Positions 41,508 through 50,957 of a stretch of DNA of 64,000 bases are shown here, piece by piece (position 1 is the stretch's first letter; each line of letters begins with the position of its first letter). The notes beneath the pieces are model-generated. The model did not search any database. It was not told the origin of the DNA and worked only from the letters and a program-made list of their open reading frames with translations. A program made the position numbers and the translations under genes. The DNA is from M3007 sp043764095 (GTDB taxonomy: Bacteria > Bacteroidota > Bacteroidia > Chitinophagales > Saprospiraceae), in the NCBI GenBank assembly GCA_043764095.1, contig JAYUKX010000013.1, positions 10,771-74,770 of the forward strand, read 5' to 3'.

Positions 41508-42572
41508 ATGCCGACACTGCCCGACAATTTTGAAATACCGCAATGGCTATTCCGGCGATGGATTTGGCATGCTGCCTTTTGGATCGTTTATTTCCTTTCA
41601 TCGGGTTTAGAGGATGTTGAATCTGGTCTTTCGCAGTTAGAGGACTACTGGAAATTGAGTATCATTGCTCATTTACCCACTATTACTTCGGTTTACATCG
41701 TTACACTTTTGGGCGTTCCGCAGTTATTATATCGGAAAAAATACTTGTTTTTTGGCATTTTCAGCATAGTCCTTGCTTTGCTGATGAATAGTTTTAGTGG
41801 TGTATTGTGGTATTTTCTTAGTCCTCACTTTGTATTTAAGACCATAAATTCTCAAGACTTAAAACCAACGTTGCTCGATGGTATTTCGATTAGTTTTTTA
41901 TTGGTTTTGTTTGCCGCATCGCTCAAATTGGGCAAAGACATGTTGCTCGAATCTCAGCGCCGTGCCGATCGCGCTGCTCAAAACCTAAAAAGCGAACTGA
42001 ACACATTGCGGCAGCAAATTAGTCCACATTTTTTGCTCAATTCGCTCAATACCATTTATGGCTTAGCACTCACCGAGCCTAAAAGTGTTGCACCTACGGT
42101 AATTTTGCTCTCCGATTTGCTCCGTTTTTCGTTGTACGAAACCCGTGCCGATCGCATATCGCTCGCGCGAGAACTCGATTTTTTACAAGATTATGTAGAA
42201 ATGCAGCGGCTACGTGCTTCGGAAAAACTCCAGACGACATTTGTATTCCCTCAAGATTTGCCCACCCCGCCGCCTCAAATTGCACCGCTTTTACTGTTTG
42301 TTTTTATTGAAAATAGTTTTAAATTTGCTCAACCTAACTCGAATGGGGAGCGTTTTTTGAAGATGGCTATCCATTTTGAGGCGGAACGATCCACTTTGCT
42401 ATTGGAGTGTGAGAATAGTTTTGCCACCAGTATCCCTGCAACAACAGGCGGATTAGGATTAGAGAATATGCAGCGTCGGCTCGAATTAATTTACCCAAAA
42501 AAATATAAGATCCGTATCCACGACGAAGATGGCGTTTGGCGGGTAAAACTCGAAATACAACTGGAAAAATGA
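41508..42572 (+). CDS. LytS-type sensor histidine kinase with membrane-helix sensor
   Basis: 354 residues. The N-terminal region has four or so membrane helices (AAFWIVYFLSSG, SIIAHLPTITSVYIVTLL, LFFGIFSIVLALLMNSFSG, ISFLLVLFAASLKL). The kinase core has phospho-acceptor His174 in QQISPHFLLNSLNTIYGLAL, and an ATPase domain with FIENSFKFAQP and GGLGLENMQRRL. It should phosphorylate the LytTR regulator that follows, whose ATG overlaps its stop. The membrane-only sensor differs from the TPR sensor of the first system at 34.6 kb. Confidence 0.92.
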   Translation: MPTLPDNFEIPQWLFRRWIWHAAFWIVYFLSSGLEDVESGLSQLEDYWKLSIIAHLPTITSVYIVTLLGVPQLLYRKKYLFFGIFSIVLALLMNSFSGVLWYFLSPHFVFKTINSQDLKPTLLDGISISFLLVLFAASLKLGKDMLLESQRRADRAAQNLKSELNTLRQQISPHFLLNSLNTIYGLALTEPKSVAPTVILLSDLLRFSLYETRADRISLARELDFLQDYVEMQRLRASEKLQTTFVFPQDLPTPPPQIAPLLLFVFIENSFKFAQPNSNGERFLKMAIHFEAERSTLLLECENSFATSIPATTGGLGLENMQRRLELIYPKKYKIRIHDEDGVWRVKLEIQLEK

Positions 42573-43294
42573 CAAAAAAATTTACGTGTATGGTCTGCGA
42601 CGATGAACCCGTGGCGCGCCGAATATTGAAAAGCCATATTGAGCAAACGCCTTTTTTAGAACTGAGTGGCGAATGCGAAAATGGTTTGGAGGCGATTGCT
42701 TTTTTGCAACATACAATGCCCGATTTGCTTTTTTTAGACATCAATATGCCCGTATTAGATGGTTTGAACTTCCTAAAAACCATCAAAAAGCGACCTAAAA
42801 CCATACTTACCACTGCATATTCGGAGCATGCTTTGGAAGCCTTCGACCTCGAAGTAGTAGATTATTTAGTGAAACCGGTGGCTTTCGAGCGGTTTTTGCG
42901 GGCAGTGGCCCGTGCTACGGAGTCTATACCAATTGACAGCAAACCTCCTGAATCTACTCAAGAATTATTGGAACTCGATCACCTTGTTGTGCGGTTTGGC
43001 CGACTAATTCATAGGGTCAAGTTTTCAGATATACTATTTTTAGAAGCGCAGGCTAACGCGGTTAAAATTGTTACAACAGCGCAAGTATTTCGTACTTATC
43101 AACCGCTAACGACGCTCGAAACACAATTACCAATTGCCGATTTTGTGCGCACGCACCGTTCTTTTTTGGTCAATAAACACCGTGTTTCTACGGTGGATGG
43201 GTTTTCTATTGTATTCGGGGAAGATACACGCGTACCCATTTCGGAGCCACTGCGCACGGCGGTATTGCGCAAATTGGGGTTTGGGGGGCAATAA
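42569..43294 (+). CDS. LytTR-family response regulator
   Basis: 241 residues from the ATG at 42569, which overlaps the kinase stop by 4 bases; a longer in-frame start lies within the kinase gene. The receiver domain has Asp57 in LLFLDINMPVLDGLN and Lys in DYLVKPVAF. The LytTR domain at the C-terminus shows DILFLEAQANAVKI, FVRTHRSFLVNKHRV and TRVPISEPLRTAVL. It may bind the boxes upstream of its own operon and control the divergent copper/haem-type operon (inference from position and spacing). Confidence 0.93.
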   Translation: MTKKFTCMVCDDEPVARRILKSHIEQTPFLELSGECENGLEAIAFLQHTMPDLLFLDINMPVLDGLNFLKTIKKRPKTILTTAYSEHALEAFDLEVVDYLVKPVAFERFLRAVARATESIPIDSKPPESTQELLELDHLVVRFGRLIHRVKFSDILFLEAQANAVKIVTTAQVFRTYQPLTTLETQLPIADFVRTHRSFLVNKHRVSTVDGFSIVFGEDTRVPISEPLRTAVLRKLGFGGQ

Positions 43295-43301
43295 ACCACC
43301 C

Positions 43302-45365
43302 TCAAAACCGCACCCTTACCCCTCCAATAACCCCACCCACCGCGGCAGGCTCAAAATACCGATCACCTACTGCATTTACCAGTATATTATTGGAATAAGC
43401 CGCATTAAAAATATTATTCCAACCCGCAAAAGGCGCAATTTCAAACCTTTTTAATCGAAAAGTATAACCACCACGCACCGATACCAAGGTGTAGCCTTTG
43501 TCTTTAACGGTATTGGCATCATTGACAAAACTATGACTTTGTGCTTGTATCTGCGCTACACAAAACAATCCTGCAGTACGCTCCCATTGTAGGGCTGCAA
43601 ATACCCGGTGCAATGGAATAGCAGGTTGCCGATTACCATCCAACCGTGTCCCTGATGCTTCGTAGTCGGTATATTTAAAATTAGAAAAAGTATAATTACT
43701 TAGGAAAGTGAGGTTTTTGATCGGTTTATACTGCAAAAAAGCCTCAATGCCGCGCCTTTGCGATCGTCCGGCATTGCGAAAATAAGTTCTTCCGGGTGTG
43801 GCGGCCAATTGGTAGGGTACCAGTTCGTTGCGGAGATCCACCTGAAATATGGCCAAGTCTATTTGCCATTTTTCTCCTTTCAAAAATTTGGTACCTAATT
43901 CGTAATTGACGGATTTTTGAGGACTTAGATCGCTGTTAAAACCACCTGTTTGCTGCGGATTGGCCGAAAGTTCGTTCAGTGTTGGGGTTTCAAAATTAGT
44001 AGCGACATTAGCATAAAAGGCCAATTGTGGCGTTGCTTTGAACAAAGCACCCAAGGCGGGGCTTACCCTTCGAAATGATTGTGTACCGCTTTGGTCTTCA
44101 TCGCTCAAAAAACGATCTTTTACCCTCAATTGCACCGCATCAATACGTGTGGAAGCCGTCAATAACAAACGATGTACAGGTTTCCATTCATGCATCCAAA
44201 ATGCGCCCATACCAGAAAAACGTTCCGTTTGGTCAAAGGTTTGTTCCTTTTTTTCGCCATTATCGTTGTTAAAACGCCTGCGTAGATCGCGTTGCAGACC
44301 TATATCTATGCCCAATTGGCTGCGGTATTTAGGGGTTGTAAAGGCATATACTGCATTACCGCCCCCAAAATTGCGTTGTAATGCTACCCAGCCGCCGTTT
44401 TTAAAAGCCAGCCGACTCGAAAAATCGCGGGTAGTAAAAAACGCCGTTGTTTTAATGCTGTGGTGCGCCGCAATACGGTGCTCTAATACCCAACCGATAC
44501 GCCCCTGCGCTACCTGTTCTCCGGTATTGAATTGAAGGCTTGCAGCACGTGCTTGTTTGCGGTCGGTCAATACTTGTTCGGCAGTAAGGCCACCTGGGTC
44601 GTTGGCGTAAGGGCTTTTTCCATAATTGAGCAGCAGCGTCATCTTGGTGGCTGGTGAAAAGCGGTATTGCCATTTGACATTAGCAATGGTTTGCTGCATG
44701 CTACTTTGTGCGCGGTAACCCTCTAAATGGTTTTGGCTGATATTAAAAAATACGCTGGATTTCTTTTGATGAAACGCCGATTTAAATTGCCAACGGTAAA
44801 AGCCAAAACTCCCTGCACTGGTTTGTATCTCAGCATATCGTTGATCGGTATTTTCGGTGGTTAGTTGTAGGATACCACCAGCCGAGTTGCCGTACAATCC
44901 GGCCGCCGCACCGCGCAGGAGTTCGATGCGCTGTATGGTACCCATATCCACATTATCGAGGTCGGTTTGGCCATCGGGGGAGGTTTCGGGTATGCCATCG
45001 GTAAATACTCGGATACCACGGATACCAAAGGCCGAACGCGCACCAAAACCGCGAATTGAAATACGTAAATCTTGGGCGTAATTATCTGTATTCCAAGCAT
45101 AAACACCCGGCATTGCCACCAATGCTTCCCCTAAAGACCGCTGCGCTTGAGCAAGTTGTATCCAGTTTTTTTGCAAAACACTGACCGCAAAGGGGATATT
45201 TTGCCCCGAAGATTCAAGTCTTGCCACCGTAATGGTAACGGGGGATATATCAAGGCTCAGCAACGAATCCTTGGTGGCAGATTGTGCGTTGATAAATAAT
45301 GGGCATACAAGCAAAATTAGTACTTCCATGAAGCACTTCAATAGGTATTGGAGTCGATTAAGCAT
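43302..45365 (-). CDS. TonB-dependent outer-membrane receptor
   Basis: 687 residues. The signal peptide ends near FINAQS (28). A plug domain covers roughly 50-160 (LGEALVAMPGVYAWNTDNY, SIRGFGARSAFGIRGIRVFTDG, RIELLRGAAAGLYGNSAGGIL), followed by a barrel that ends in GGVRVRF, with the C-terminal Phe. No carboxypeptidase-like or SusC-type extension is present, so it resembles siderophore or iron-chelate receptors such as FecA more than SusC. It imports an unknown ligand with energy from TonB. It is convergent with the LytTR operon and 10 bases downstream of the subtilase gene; the pair may be co-transcribed. Confidence 0.9.
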   Translation of the reverse strand: MLNRLQYLLKCFMEVLILLVCPLFINAQSATKDSLLSLDISPVTITVARLESSGQNIPFAVSVLQKNWIQLAQAQRSLGEALVAMPGVYAWNTDNYAQDLRISIRGFGARSAFGIRGIRVFTDGIPETSPDGQTDLDNVDMGTIQRIELLRGAAAGLYGNSAGGILQLTTENTDQRYAEIQTSAGSFGFYRWQFKSAFHQKKSSVFFNISQNHLEGYRAQSSMQQTIANVKWQYRFSPATKMTLLLNYGKSPYANDPGGLTAEQVLTDRKQARAASLQFNTGEQVAQGRIGWVLEHRIAAHHSIKTTAFFTTRDFSSRLAFKNGGWVALQRNFGGGNAVYAFTTPKYRSQLGIDIGLQRDLRRRFNNDNGEKKEQTFDQTERFSGMGAFWMHEWKPVHRLLLTASTRIDAVQLRVKDRFLSDEDQSGTQSFRRVSPALGALFKATPQLAFYANVATNFETPTLNELSANPQQTGGFNSDLSPQKSVNYELGTKFLKGEKWQIDLAIFQVDLRNELVPYQLAATPGRTYFRNAGRSQRRGIEAFLQYKPIKNLTFLSNYTFSNFKYTDYEASGTRLDGNRQPAIPLHRVFAALQWERTAGLFCVAQIQAQSHSFVNDANTVKDKGYTLVSVRGGYTFRLKRFEIAPFAGWNNIFNAAYSNNILVNAVGDRYFEPAAVGGVIGGVRVRF

Positions 45366-45375
45366 TTTTTGTGGT

Positions 45376-47460
45376 CTATTTGGCTTTTATTAGCACGTTA
45401 ATTGCCTGAATTGCTTTGCCCGTTTTCCCAATAACACCACAAAAACTACCATTTTTGCCTTTTACTACTTCTGTTTCTTTTTCAAATTTTATAGTGTATT
45501 CAATATCGTATTTTTTTGCATCCGAGCCTTCTAAAGAAAAAGCGATACCTAATAATTTTGTTTTAGCAGTAGTACCACCCACAAAATCGCCGGGTTTGGC
45601 ATTGCTTTGAATAGCCTTACCGCCCACATTGACTTGATACACCAGACGAAGATTTTTTTGAACAGGTGTAATTTGGAGTGCGATACCTGTCAAATTACGT
45701 GGTGTTGTTTTTGCCGATGGTGTGGTTTGTCCTTCTGCGGCAAAAGGCATATCCTGCGTTCCAAATCGGATATTGCCTGCTACGGTTGGCGTTTTTGCTT
45801 TGGGAGCAGTGTTTGCTATGCCTTTTGCATTTTGGACGGCTTTTTCGGCATTAATTCTGCCATAACCGTAATAGACACTGTGTTTATTGGCATCGTATTC
45901 GCCACCTTCTGTATCGATAATATCGCAAGAATTGCGGATAATTTCCTTTACCTGTGGTGGTGTAAGCGCAGGATTAGCGGCCAACATAAGTGCAACTACG
46001 CCTGCCATTCCTGGACATGCGCCTGAAGTACCGCCAAAAGAATTGGTATAGTTGGTACCATCATAACCAGCGGCTGCTGCGCGGTCGGTAGTGCGCAATC
46101 CTTGACTAAGCGGCGCGGGGTGTTTGAGTGGTTTCCATGCAAAATCGCCGCTAGGAAAAGCGACCCATACTTGCTCTCCGAAATCGCTATAAACACTACG
46201 TTTGCCTGTATCATTGCACGCAGCTACCGCAATTACGCCCGGGTGCGAGACATAACCGTCATTAGCAGTGGCTTCATTACCATTGCCGGCGGCAAAAAGT
46301 ATGACGCAACCTTTGCCGCCACGGCCTTCTTTCATCGCAAATTCCATGGCCATACGCGTACTATCGGGCAAAAGGGTTTGCTTGTTGTGGAGTGGATGCG
46401 ATGGATCCCACCAATCGCCATCAGTTGGGCCCCACGAGCACGAAATCACATCTGCACCGTGTTGGGCTGCCCAAGCAAAAGCATTGGCTTCGCTCATACT
46501 TCCCAAACCGCTGCGCAAGCGAATAGGCAAGAGGAACGATTCAGGTGCTGTACCACTGGCCCCATCTTTGAGGCCGCTTGCGCAAGCCATACCTGCGCAA
46601 GCCGTGCCGTGGTTATCGTCATCGGCTACAGGGCGGCCTGTTCCTTCCTTAAATGTGGAATCAAAGGGATGTACAATACGCCCCGCAAACTCGGGGTGAT
46701 CAGTATCTACACCATCATCGATGATGGCAATGGTCACTCCTTTACCTTTAGTTATCGCCCATGCTGCTTCAATATTGACATGAGCATCTACTGCTTTCCC
46801 GTTGATACTGGTTTTGGTTAAATGCCATTGCAAAGGGTGTACTCCTTTATAACGACGCTCCTGTACTAACTCGGGGTGGCAATATTCCACTATTTTTTCG
46901 TTCAAAATAGTTTCTGCAATATTAAAAACGGCTAGTCCGGTGCCTTCAGCAGCGCAGACAAAGTAAGCGTTTTTCGCAAAAGCCAGTTTATCTTTGATTG
47001 TTAGTTTGTATTTCTCAATAATCGCCAAACAATCTTCTTCCTTTGTGGCATCAAAAAACTTGACAAAGAAGTTTTCTGTATAAAGGGTTACTTCGCCTGT
47101 TTCCTTGTCTTGCAAAACACGGCCTGCAAAACGAATATCATCCTCTTGTTTGAGGGCTGCTCGGGTGGCATCGCGCTTAGTCGTATCAGGTGGGCCAGAA
47201 AGCCCCTTTCTGCCGGGTTCTTCATCGCCACCGCCACGGGAAGCGGTTGCTTGAGGTTCGTCGGCCATTTTTATTATTGTAATACCGGAATCGGGAAACT
47301 TTACGACTTGAACAGTATCTGCCAACATTTCTTGAGAGGCTCGACTTAGGTTCATGTCGCCCATTTCCATATTATCTTTGGTGCGTACTGCTACCAGATC
47401 AGGGCTTTCTTCGAGTTCAACGGTTTTACCTTTTTTACCGCCGTATTTAACTGTGTACAT
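45376..47460 (-). CDS. Subtilisin-family (S8) peptidase without signal peptide
   Basis: 694 residues. The S8 catalytic triad is complete: Asp248 in IAIIDDGVDTDHPEF, His284 in DDNHGTACAGMA and Ser479 in GGTSGACPGMAGVVALM, with the oxyanion Asn393 in FAAGNGN. The first 220 residues form a long N-terminal region that could be a propeptide. The start (MYTVKYGGKKGK) has no signal peptide or lipobox, which is unusual for an S8 enzyme. The C-terminus, after residue 570, resembles a beta-rich domain (NLRLVYQVNVGGKAIQSN). The peptidase may act inside the cell or be released some other way. TonB receptor downstream, membrane protein upstream. Confidence 0.88.
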   Translation of the reverse strand: MYTVKYGGKKGKTVELEESPDLVAVRTKDNMEMGDMNLSRASQEMLADTVQVVKFPDSGITIIKMADEPQATASRGGGDEEPGRKGLSGPPDTTKRDATRAALKQEDDIRFAGRVLQDKETGEVTLYTENFFVKFFDATKEEDCLAIIEKYKLTIKDKLAFAKNAYFVCAAEGTGLAVFNIAETILNEKIVEYCHPELVQERRYKGVHPLQWHLTKTSINGKAVDAHVNIEAAWAITKGKGVTIAIIDDGVDTDHPEFAGRIVHPFDSTFKEGTGRPVADDDNHGTACAGMACASGLKDGASGTAPESFLLPIRLRSGLGSMSEANAFAWAAQHGADVISCSWGPTDGDWWDPSHPLHNKQTLLPDSTRMAMEFAMKEGRGGKGCVILFAAGNGNEATANDGYVSHPGVIAVAACNDTGKRSVYSDFGEQVWVAFPSGDFAWKPLKHPAPLSQGLRTTDRAAAAGYDGTNYTNSFGGTSGACPGMAGVVALMLAANPALTPPQVKEIIRNSCDIIDTEGGEYDANKHSVYYGYGRINAEKAVQNAKGIANTAPKAKTPTVAGNIRFGTQDMPFAAEGQTTPSAKTTPRNLTGIALQITPVQKNLRLVYQVNVGGKAIQSNAKPGDFVGGTTAKTKLLGIAFSLEGSDAKKYDIEYTIKFEKETEVVKGKNGSFCGVIGKTGKAIQAINVLIKAK

Positions 47461-47488
47461 TTTTTAGATAGATTTAAGTGGTGATCTG

Positions 47489-47558
47489 TTACAAATGTTA
47501 GACCTCTACCGAGGTCATTGGTACTTATCTGACCTCGGTAGAGGTCTAACATTTGTAA
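47489..47558. repeat. Perfect 29-bp inverted repeat of the GAGGTC family
   Basis: TTACAAATGTTAGACCTCTA continues to CCGAGGTCA (47489-47517) and is mirrored exactly at 47530-47558, with a 12-base loop. Related single arms lie at 47647-47672 and 19245-19271. It lies upstream of the subtilase start, so it could form a very stable RNA hairpin or serve as an insertion end. Confidence 0.85.
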
Positions 47559-47582
47559 AAAAGTGGCTCCCGTAAAATAAGG

Positions 47583-47620
47583 GCGATAAGAGCCGTGAGT
47601 GCCTGGGTGGTTCTTATCGC
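47583..47620. terminator. Hairpin in the gap between membrane-protein and subtilase genes
   Basis: GCGATAAGAGCC (47583-47594) and GGTTCTTATCGC (47609-47620) pair over 12 bp with one mismatch and a 14-base loop. It lies downstream of the 336-residue membrane protein gene on the minus strand, so it may end that transcript. No strong T-run follows. Confidence 0.45.
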
Positions 47621-47646
47621 TCGAATTAAAAGTGTGATGCTGTTCT

Positions 47647-47672
47647 TACAAATGTTAGACTTCTAATGAGGT
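47647..47672. repeat. Single arm of the GAGGTC repeat family
   Basis: ACAAATGTTAGACTTCTAAT continues to GAGGTT, resembling the arms of the 29-bp inverted repeat about 90 bases away, with a few changes. Confidence 0.6.
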
Positions 47673-47712
47673 TATTTAGTACCTTGTAAACAATAACGCT
47701 TTAGACATTATT

Positions 47713-48723
47713 CTACTCTTTTGGAGGCGGTGGAGCGGTCGCTTTTTTTGCTTTATGCTCATCGGATAATTCACCAATGGGTTCACCATCAATACCTTCA
47801 GCCATATTGAAACTGCGGCGACTTGCAAAATTGGCATCGCTATTTGCACTGCTTCCGCCTACACTGCTCCTTAGGCTCAGTAATTTCTTCAAAAGATCAA
47901 ACCAAAACGAAGCACCAAACGTAACAGCAATACCTGTGAGTATAAATCCGAACATTTTAACAAGCCAGTCGGGGATACTTTTTGCTTGACCAGGCTCATT
48001 CCATCCCAAGCCAAGTGGCGACTGCATTTCGCCCAATTGGGTAGAAAGGAAGCCTTTTGCATTGCCGATATAATTTTTCAGAGAACTATCGCGGGCAATA
48101 ACGGGTAAGGTATCCGTAGCGGCGATTTGTTCGGCGGCTTTCACCATTTTTTCACGTAATTCAGGATTGGTAGATAACGCACGATAAATACCGACAGTGT
48201 CGGCATTGAGCATCGCTGATAAGGCCAAACCGATAAAAAACAAACGCCATTTTGTACTCTGCTTAAAATAATCAGCAGAGCGTTCCATGACCTGATCGAA
48301 CCAGTTTTCCAACTGTATTTTGAACCCGCCCACAGTACCATTGGATTCGCGCACCAAAAAACCCATGAGTTCTTTGAGGTTTGGATCTTGTATATTATCA
48401 ATTTTTTCGGCTAGGTTACCTCCTTCTAGTTTTTGTAATTCGTCGTGCAAAATAGCGCTAAACGATTCTTTTTGAATCCAAGTAGGTAAGGAAGTACCTG
48501 TGAGCCAGTTTTTTTTACGTTCGGAGGATCGAAGTTGTTGAAAAAACTGGTGTTTGTCAAATTGTTCCGACATACCGCCCAACATACCTTTCAGGGTTGT
48601 TTGCAAGTGTTTGCCGCGCAGCGATAGGAACAATACAATAATATCGTGTACAGTAGATGAGAGAATACTCATCAAGAGCAGTACTAGAATAAGGCCAATG
48701 GCAATGCTGAGAATAGTTAACAT
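47713..48723 (-). CDS. Membrane protein of unknown function
   Basis: 336 residues. An N-terminal hydrophobic helix (LTILSIAIGLILVLLLMSIL, about 2-22) and later hydrophobic stretches near 165-180 (WRLFFIGLALSAMLNAD) and 255-275 (MFGFILTGIAVTFGASFWF) suggest three membrane passes. Cytoplasmic-looking helical parts lie between (HDELQKLEGGNLAEKIDN), and the C-terminus is a proline/lysine tail (KKATAPPPPKE). I recognise no family with confidence. It is probably separate from the subtilase, since a 250-base gap with hairpins lies between them. Confidence 0.6.
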   Translation of the reverse strand: MLTILSIAIGLILVLLLMSILSSTVHDIIVLFLSLRGKHLQTTLKGMLGGMSEQFDKHQFFQQLRSSERKKNWLTGTSLPTWIQKESFSAILHDELQKLEGGNLAEKIDNIQDPNLKELMGFLVRESNGTVGGFKIQLENWFDQVMERSADYFKQSTKWRLFFIGLALSAMLNADTVGIYRALSTNPELREKMVKAAEQIAATDTLPVIARDSSLKNYIGNAKGFLSTQLGEMQSPLGLGWNEPGQAKSIPDWLVKMFGFILTGIAVTFGASFWFDLLKKLLSLRSSVGGSSANSDANFASRRSFNMAEGIDGEPIGELSDEHKAKKATAPPPPKE

Positions 48724-48845
48724 AATATTGTTGATTATTTCGATTTTAATTATTTCAATATGCTAATTACACTGTAAAAATTACCGCTAAAATCATGCTA
48801 AAAACCTTGATCTATACCTCCAATCTTTTTAAAAAAGTACGCGAC

Positions 48846-49886
48846 TTAATTCTTATTGGCCAATTGCCCACAAGCGGCATCAATATCCTTACCTCTGCTC
48901 CTACGTACTGTTACAGTTACGTCGTGGCTCACTAATCGAGCCGCAAATTCATTTAATCTGTTTTCGTTGGATTTGTCAAATTCACCACCTTCAATGGGGT
49001 TGTATTCAATAATATTAACACGTGCAGGAAAACGGCGGCGGCACAGCATAATCAGTTTGGCAGCATCATCGGGGCCGTCGTTAAAGTTTTCAAATGCGAT
49101 ATACTCGTAAGAGATGCGGTTCTTGGTTTTGCGGTAAAAGTACTCCAATGATTGCATTAACGCATCCAAATTATTGGTTTCATTGATTGGCATGATCTCG
49201 TTCCGCTTTATATCATCGGCAGCATGGAGACTAATGGCAAGATTAGAACGGAAGCCATCATCTGCCAGTTTTTTGATCATTTTGGCGATACCCGCTGTAC
49301 TCACGGTAATACGAGAAGCAGACATACCCAGCCCCAGCGGTGCAGGAGCGGTAATATGTTCGATACTTTTCATGGTATTGGCATAGGTGAGGAGCGGTTC
49401 GCCCATACCCATATAAACGATATTGGTGATACCACGCCCAAAGGCTTGTTGGCATTGTTTATTGACCAAAGTAACTTGGTCAAAAATTTCCCAAGGCTCC
49501 AAATTGCGCTCGCGACCCATACGGCCAGTAGCGCAAAACTTGCAAGTAAGGCTACAACCCACTTGAGTACTGACACAAACGGTAAAACGTTGGTCATCGG
49601 GTACGGGAATCAATACGCTTTCAATGCGGTGACCATCGTGGGTAAGAAACCTTGTTTTGATGGTGCCGTCGTTGCTGTGCTGTACTTTATCTTCGGTGAG
49701 GGTATGGAAAGTATGGGTTTCGCTCAGTTTGGTGCGCAATGCTTTTGGCACATTGGTCATCGATTCCCAATCGGTAGCGGCTTTGGACCACAACCATTCA
49801 TAAAACTGTTTTGCCCTAAAACGGGGTTCATTCCACTCTTCAAAAGTGGCCTCTAACTGTGGGAGGGAAAGCGCTCGAATATCCAT
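48846..49886 (-). CDS. rlmN: Dual-specificity 23S rRNA/tRNA m2A methyltransferase
   Basis: 346 residues, typical length. A radical SAM enzyme that methylates C2 of A2503 in 23S rRNA and A37 in some tRNAs. The FeS-binding cysteines 111, 115 and 118 are in GCSLTCKFCATG. The methyl-carrying Cys339 lies in DAACGQL near the C-terminus. MGMGEPLLTYANTMKSI and ITVSTAGIAKMIKKLADD are family segments. Cytoplasmic. The TraB-like gene lies 35 bases upstream on the same strand, so co-transcription is possible. Confidence 0.97.
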   Translation of the reverse strand: MDIRALSLPQLEATFEEWNEPRFRAKQFYEWLWSKAATDWESMTNVPKALRTKLSETHTFHTLTEDKVQHSNDGTIKTRFLTHDGHRIESVLIPVPDDQRFTVCVSTQVGCSLTCKFCATGRMGRERNLEPWEIFDQVTLVNKQCQQAFGRGITNIVYMGMGEPLLTYANTMKSIEHITAPAPLGLGMSASRITVSTAGIAKMIKKLADDGFRSNLAISLHAADDIKRNEIMPINETNNLDALMQSLEYFYRKTKNRISYEYIAFENFNDGPDDAAKLIMLCRRRFPARVNIIEYNPIEGGEFDKSNENRLNEFAARLVSHDVTVTVRRSRGKDIDAACGQLANKN

Positions 49887-49921
49887 AATTGCTGCAAAGA
49901 TACAATATTATTTCTGCTTTA

Positions 49922-50854
49922 TCACTTTACAGCCTCTACAACATAGCCTTCTGCCCTCAATAAGGCAATAACACCGCCTTTGCCGCCCAAATGTCCAGCA
50001 CCTACGGCAAAAAACGTAGATTGTTCCTTCATCATTTTACCCATCAGCGGAATCCAGTTGCGGTTGCGGTTGCCCAATAACACATCTTCAAACTCGCCTA
50101 CTCCGTCGGTTTCGGCACTAATCATTTGTTGCATGGCTTCTATGTCTTGTTTTTTGTACATTTCAATCATTTTGTCCAATTCCGCATCCGAGTCTGTGCT
50201 GGAGGTTCGGAGTGCTTCTACGAGCATTTTGGCTTGTGATTCGTAGGGAATAGTATCAAAAATACTCAATTGGTAGGCTGTAGATTCCAAACCATCAGAT
50301 TTTGTTTTTTGTTTTTTTGCTACTTTCCACAGTTCCATTTCTACTGAGGTCATTTTTGAATCAGATTTGCCTACAGCGCCGCCTTCATCATTGGACAAAA
50401 GCATACTCAAAAACATAGGTTTAATCCGCTCAAACATACTCGCGGAAAAGCCTTTGTCTTCCATTTTTTCGTGTACAAATGTGTAATCTTCGGGCGGCAG
50501 AAGATCTTTTAACGTTTTACCATTTTTCATAAATGCCTTGGTGAGCATACTGAATTGTGTGCGAAGGCTGGTCATTTCCTTCATATCAATCTCAAAAGTG
50601 ATTTTTTTGCAACGATTCAAAGCATTCCAAGTGGATTCGTTGATAATCAGGTCGGATTTGGGAATCATGTGGATCGTACCATAAAGATAAGAAGGCTGTT
50701 TAAGTCCTTTTCCGCCAATGCGCCAAAGCAGCGATTTATCGGTAGGGACAATATTATCAGGGGTGTAGGAAACAACCTTTTGGCTGCTATGGCAACCTAC
50801 TAGGAAAAACCAAAGGCCGACAAGGGTAGAAAAAATGATTTTTATGTGTTTCAT
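49922..50854 (-). CDS. TraB/GumN-family lipoprotein
   Basis: 310 residues. The lipobox is FFLVGC at about 16-21. The TraB/GumN fold is shown by LLWRIGGKGLKQPSYLYGTIH near 43-63, with the GTIH motif, and by FFAVGAGHLGGKGGVIALLRAEGY at the C-terminus, carrying the GAGH motif; these Gly/His motifs belong to the Tiki-like metalloprotease fold. It probably acts in the periplasm or on the surface, possibly as a protease, though the family is little studied in bacteria. rlmN follows 35 bases later. Confidence 0.87.
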   Translation of the reverse strand: MKHIKIIFSTLVGLWFFLVGCHSSQKVVSYTPDNIVPTDKSLLWRIGGKGLKQPSYLYGTIHMIPKSDLIINESTWNALNRCKKITFEIDMKEMTSLRTQFSMLTKAFMKNGKTLKDLLPPEDYTFVHEKMEDKGFSASMFERIKPMFLSMLLSNDEGGAVGKSDSKMTSVEMELWKVAKKQKTKSDGLESTAYQLSIFDTIPYESQAKMLVEALRTSSTDSDAELDKMIEMYKKQDIEAMQQMISAETDGVGEFEDVLLGNRNRNWIPLMGKMMKEQSTFFAVGAGHLGGKGGVIALLRAEGYVVEAVK

Positions 50855-50957
50855 GCTTACTGTTTTTATTTGCGTTTGTAAATATTGAACTTCTCCTGAC
50901 GTTGGGATTATGCTTTATTATTGGGGACGGGGGTAATAATAAAGCCAGTTCCGTTGT

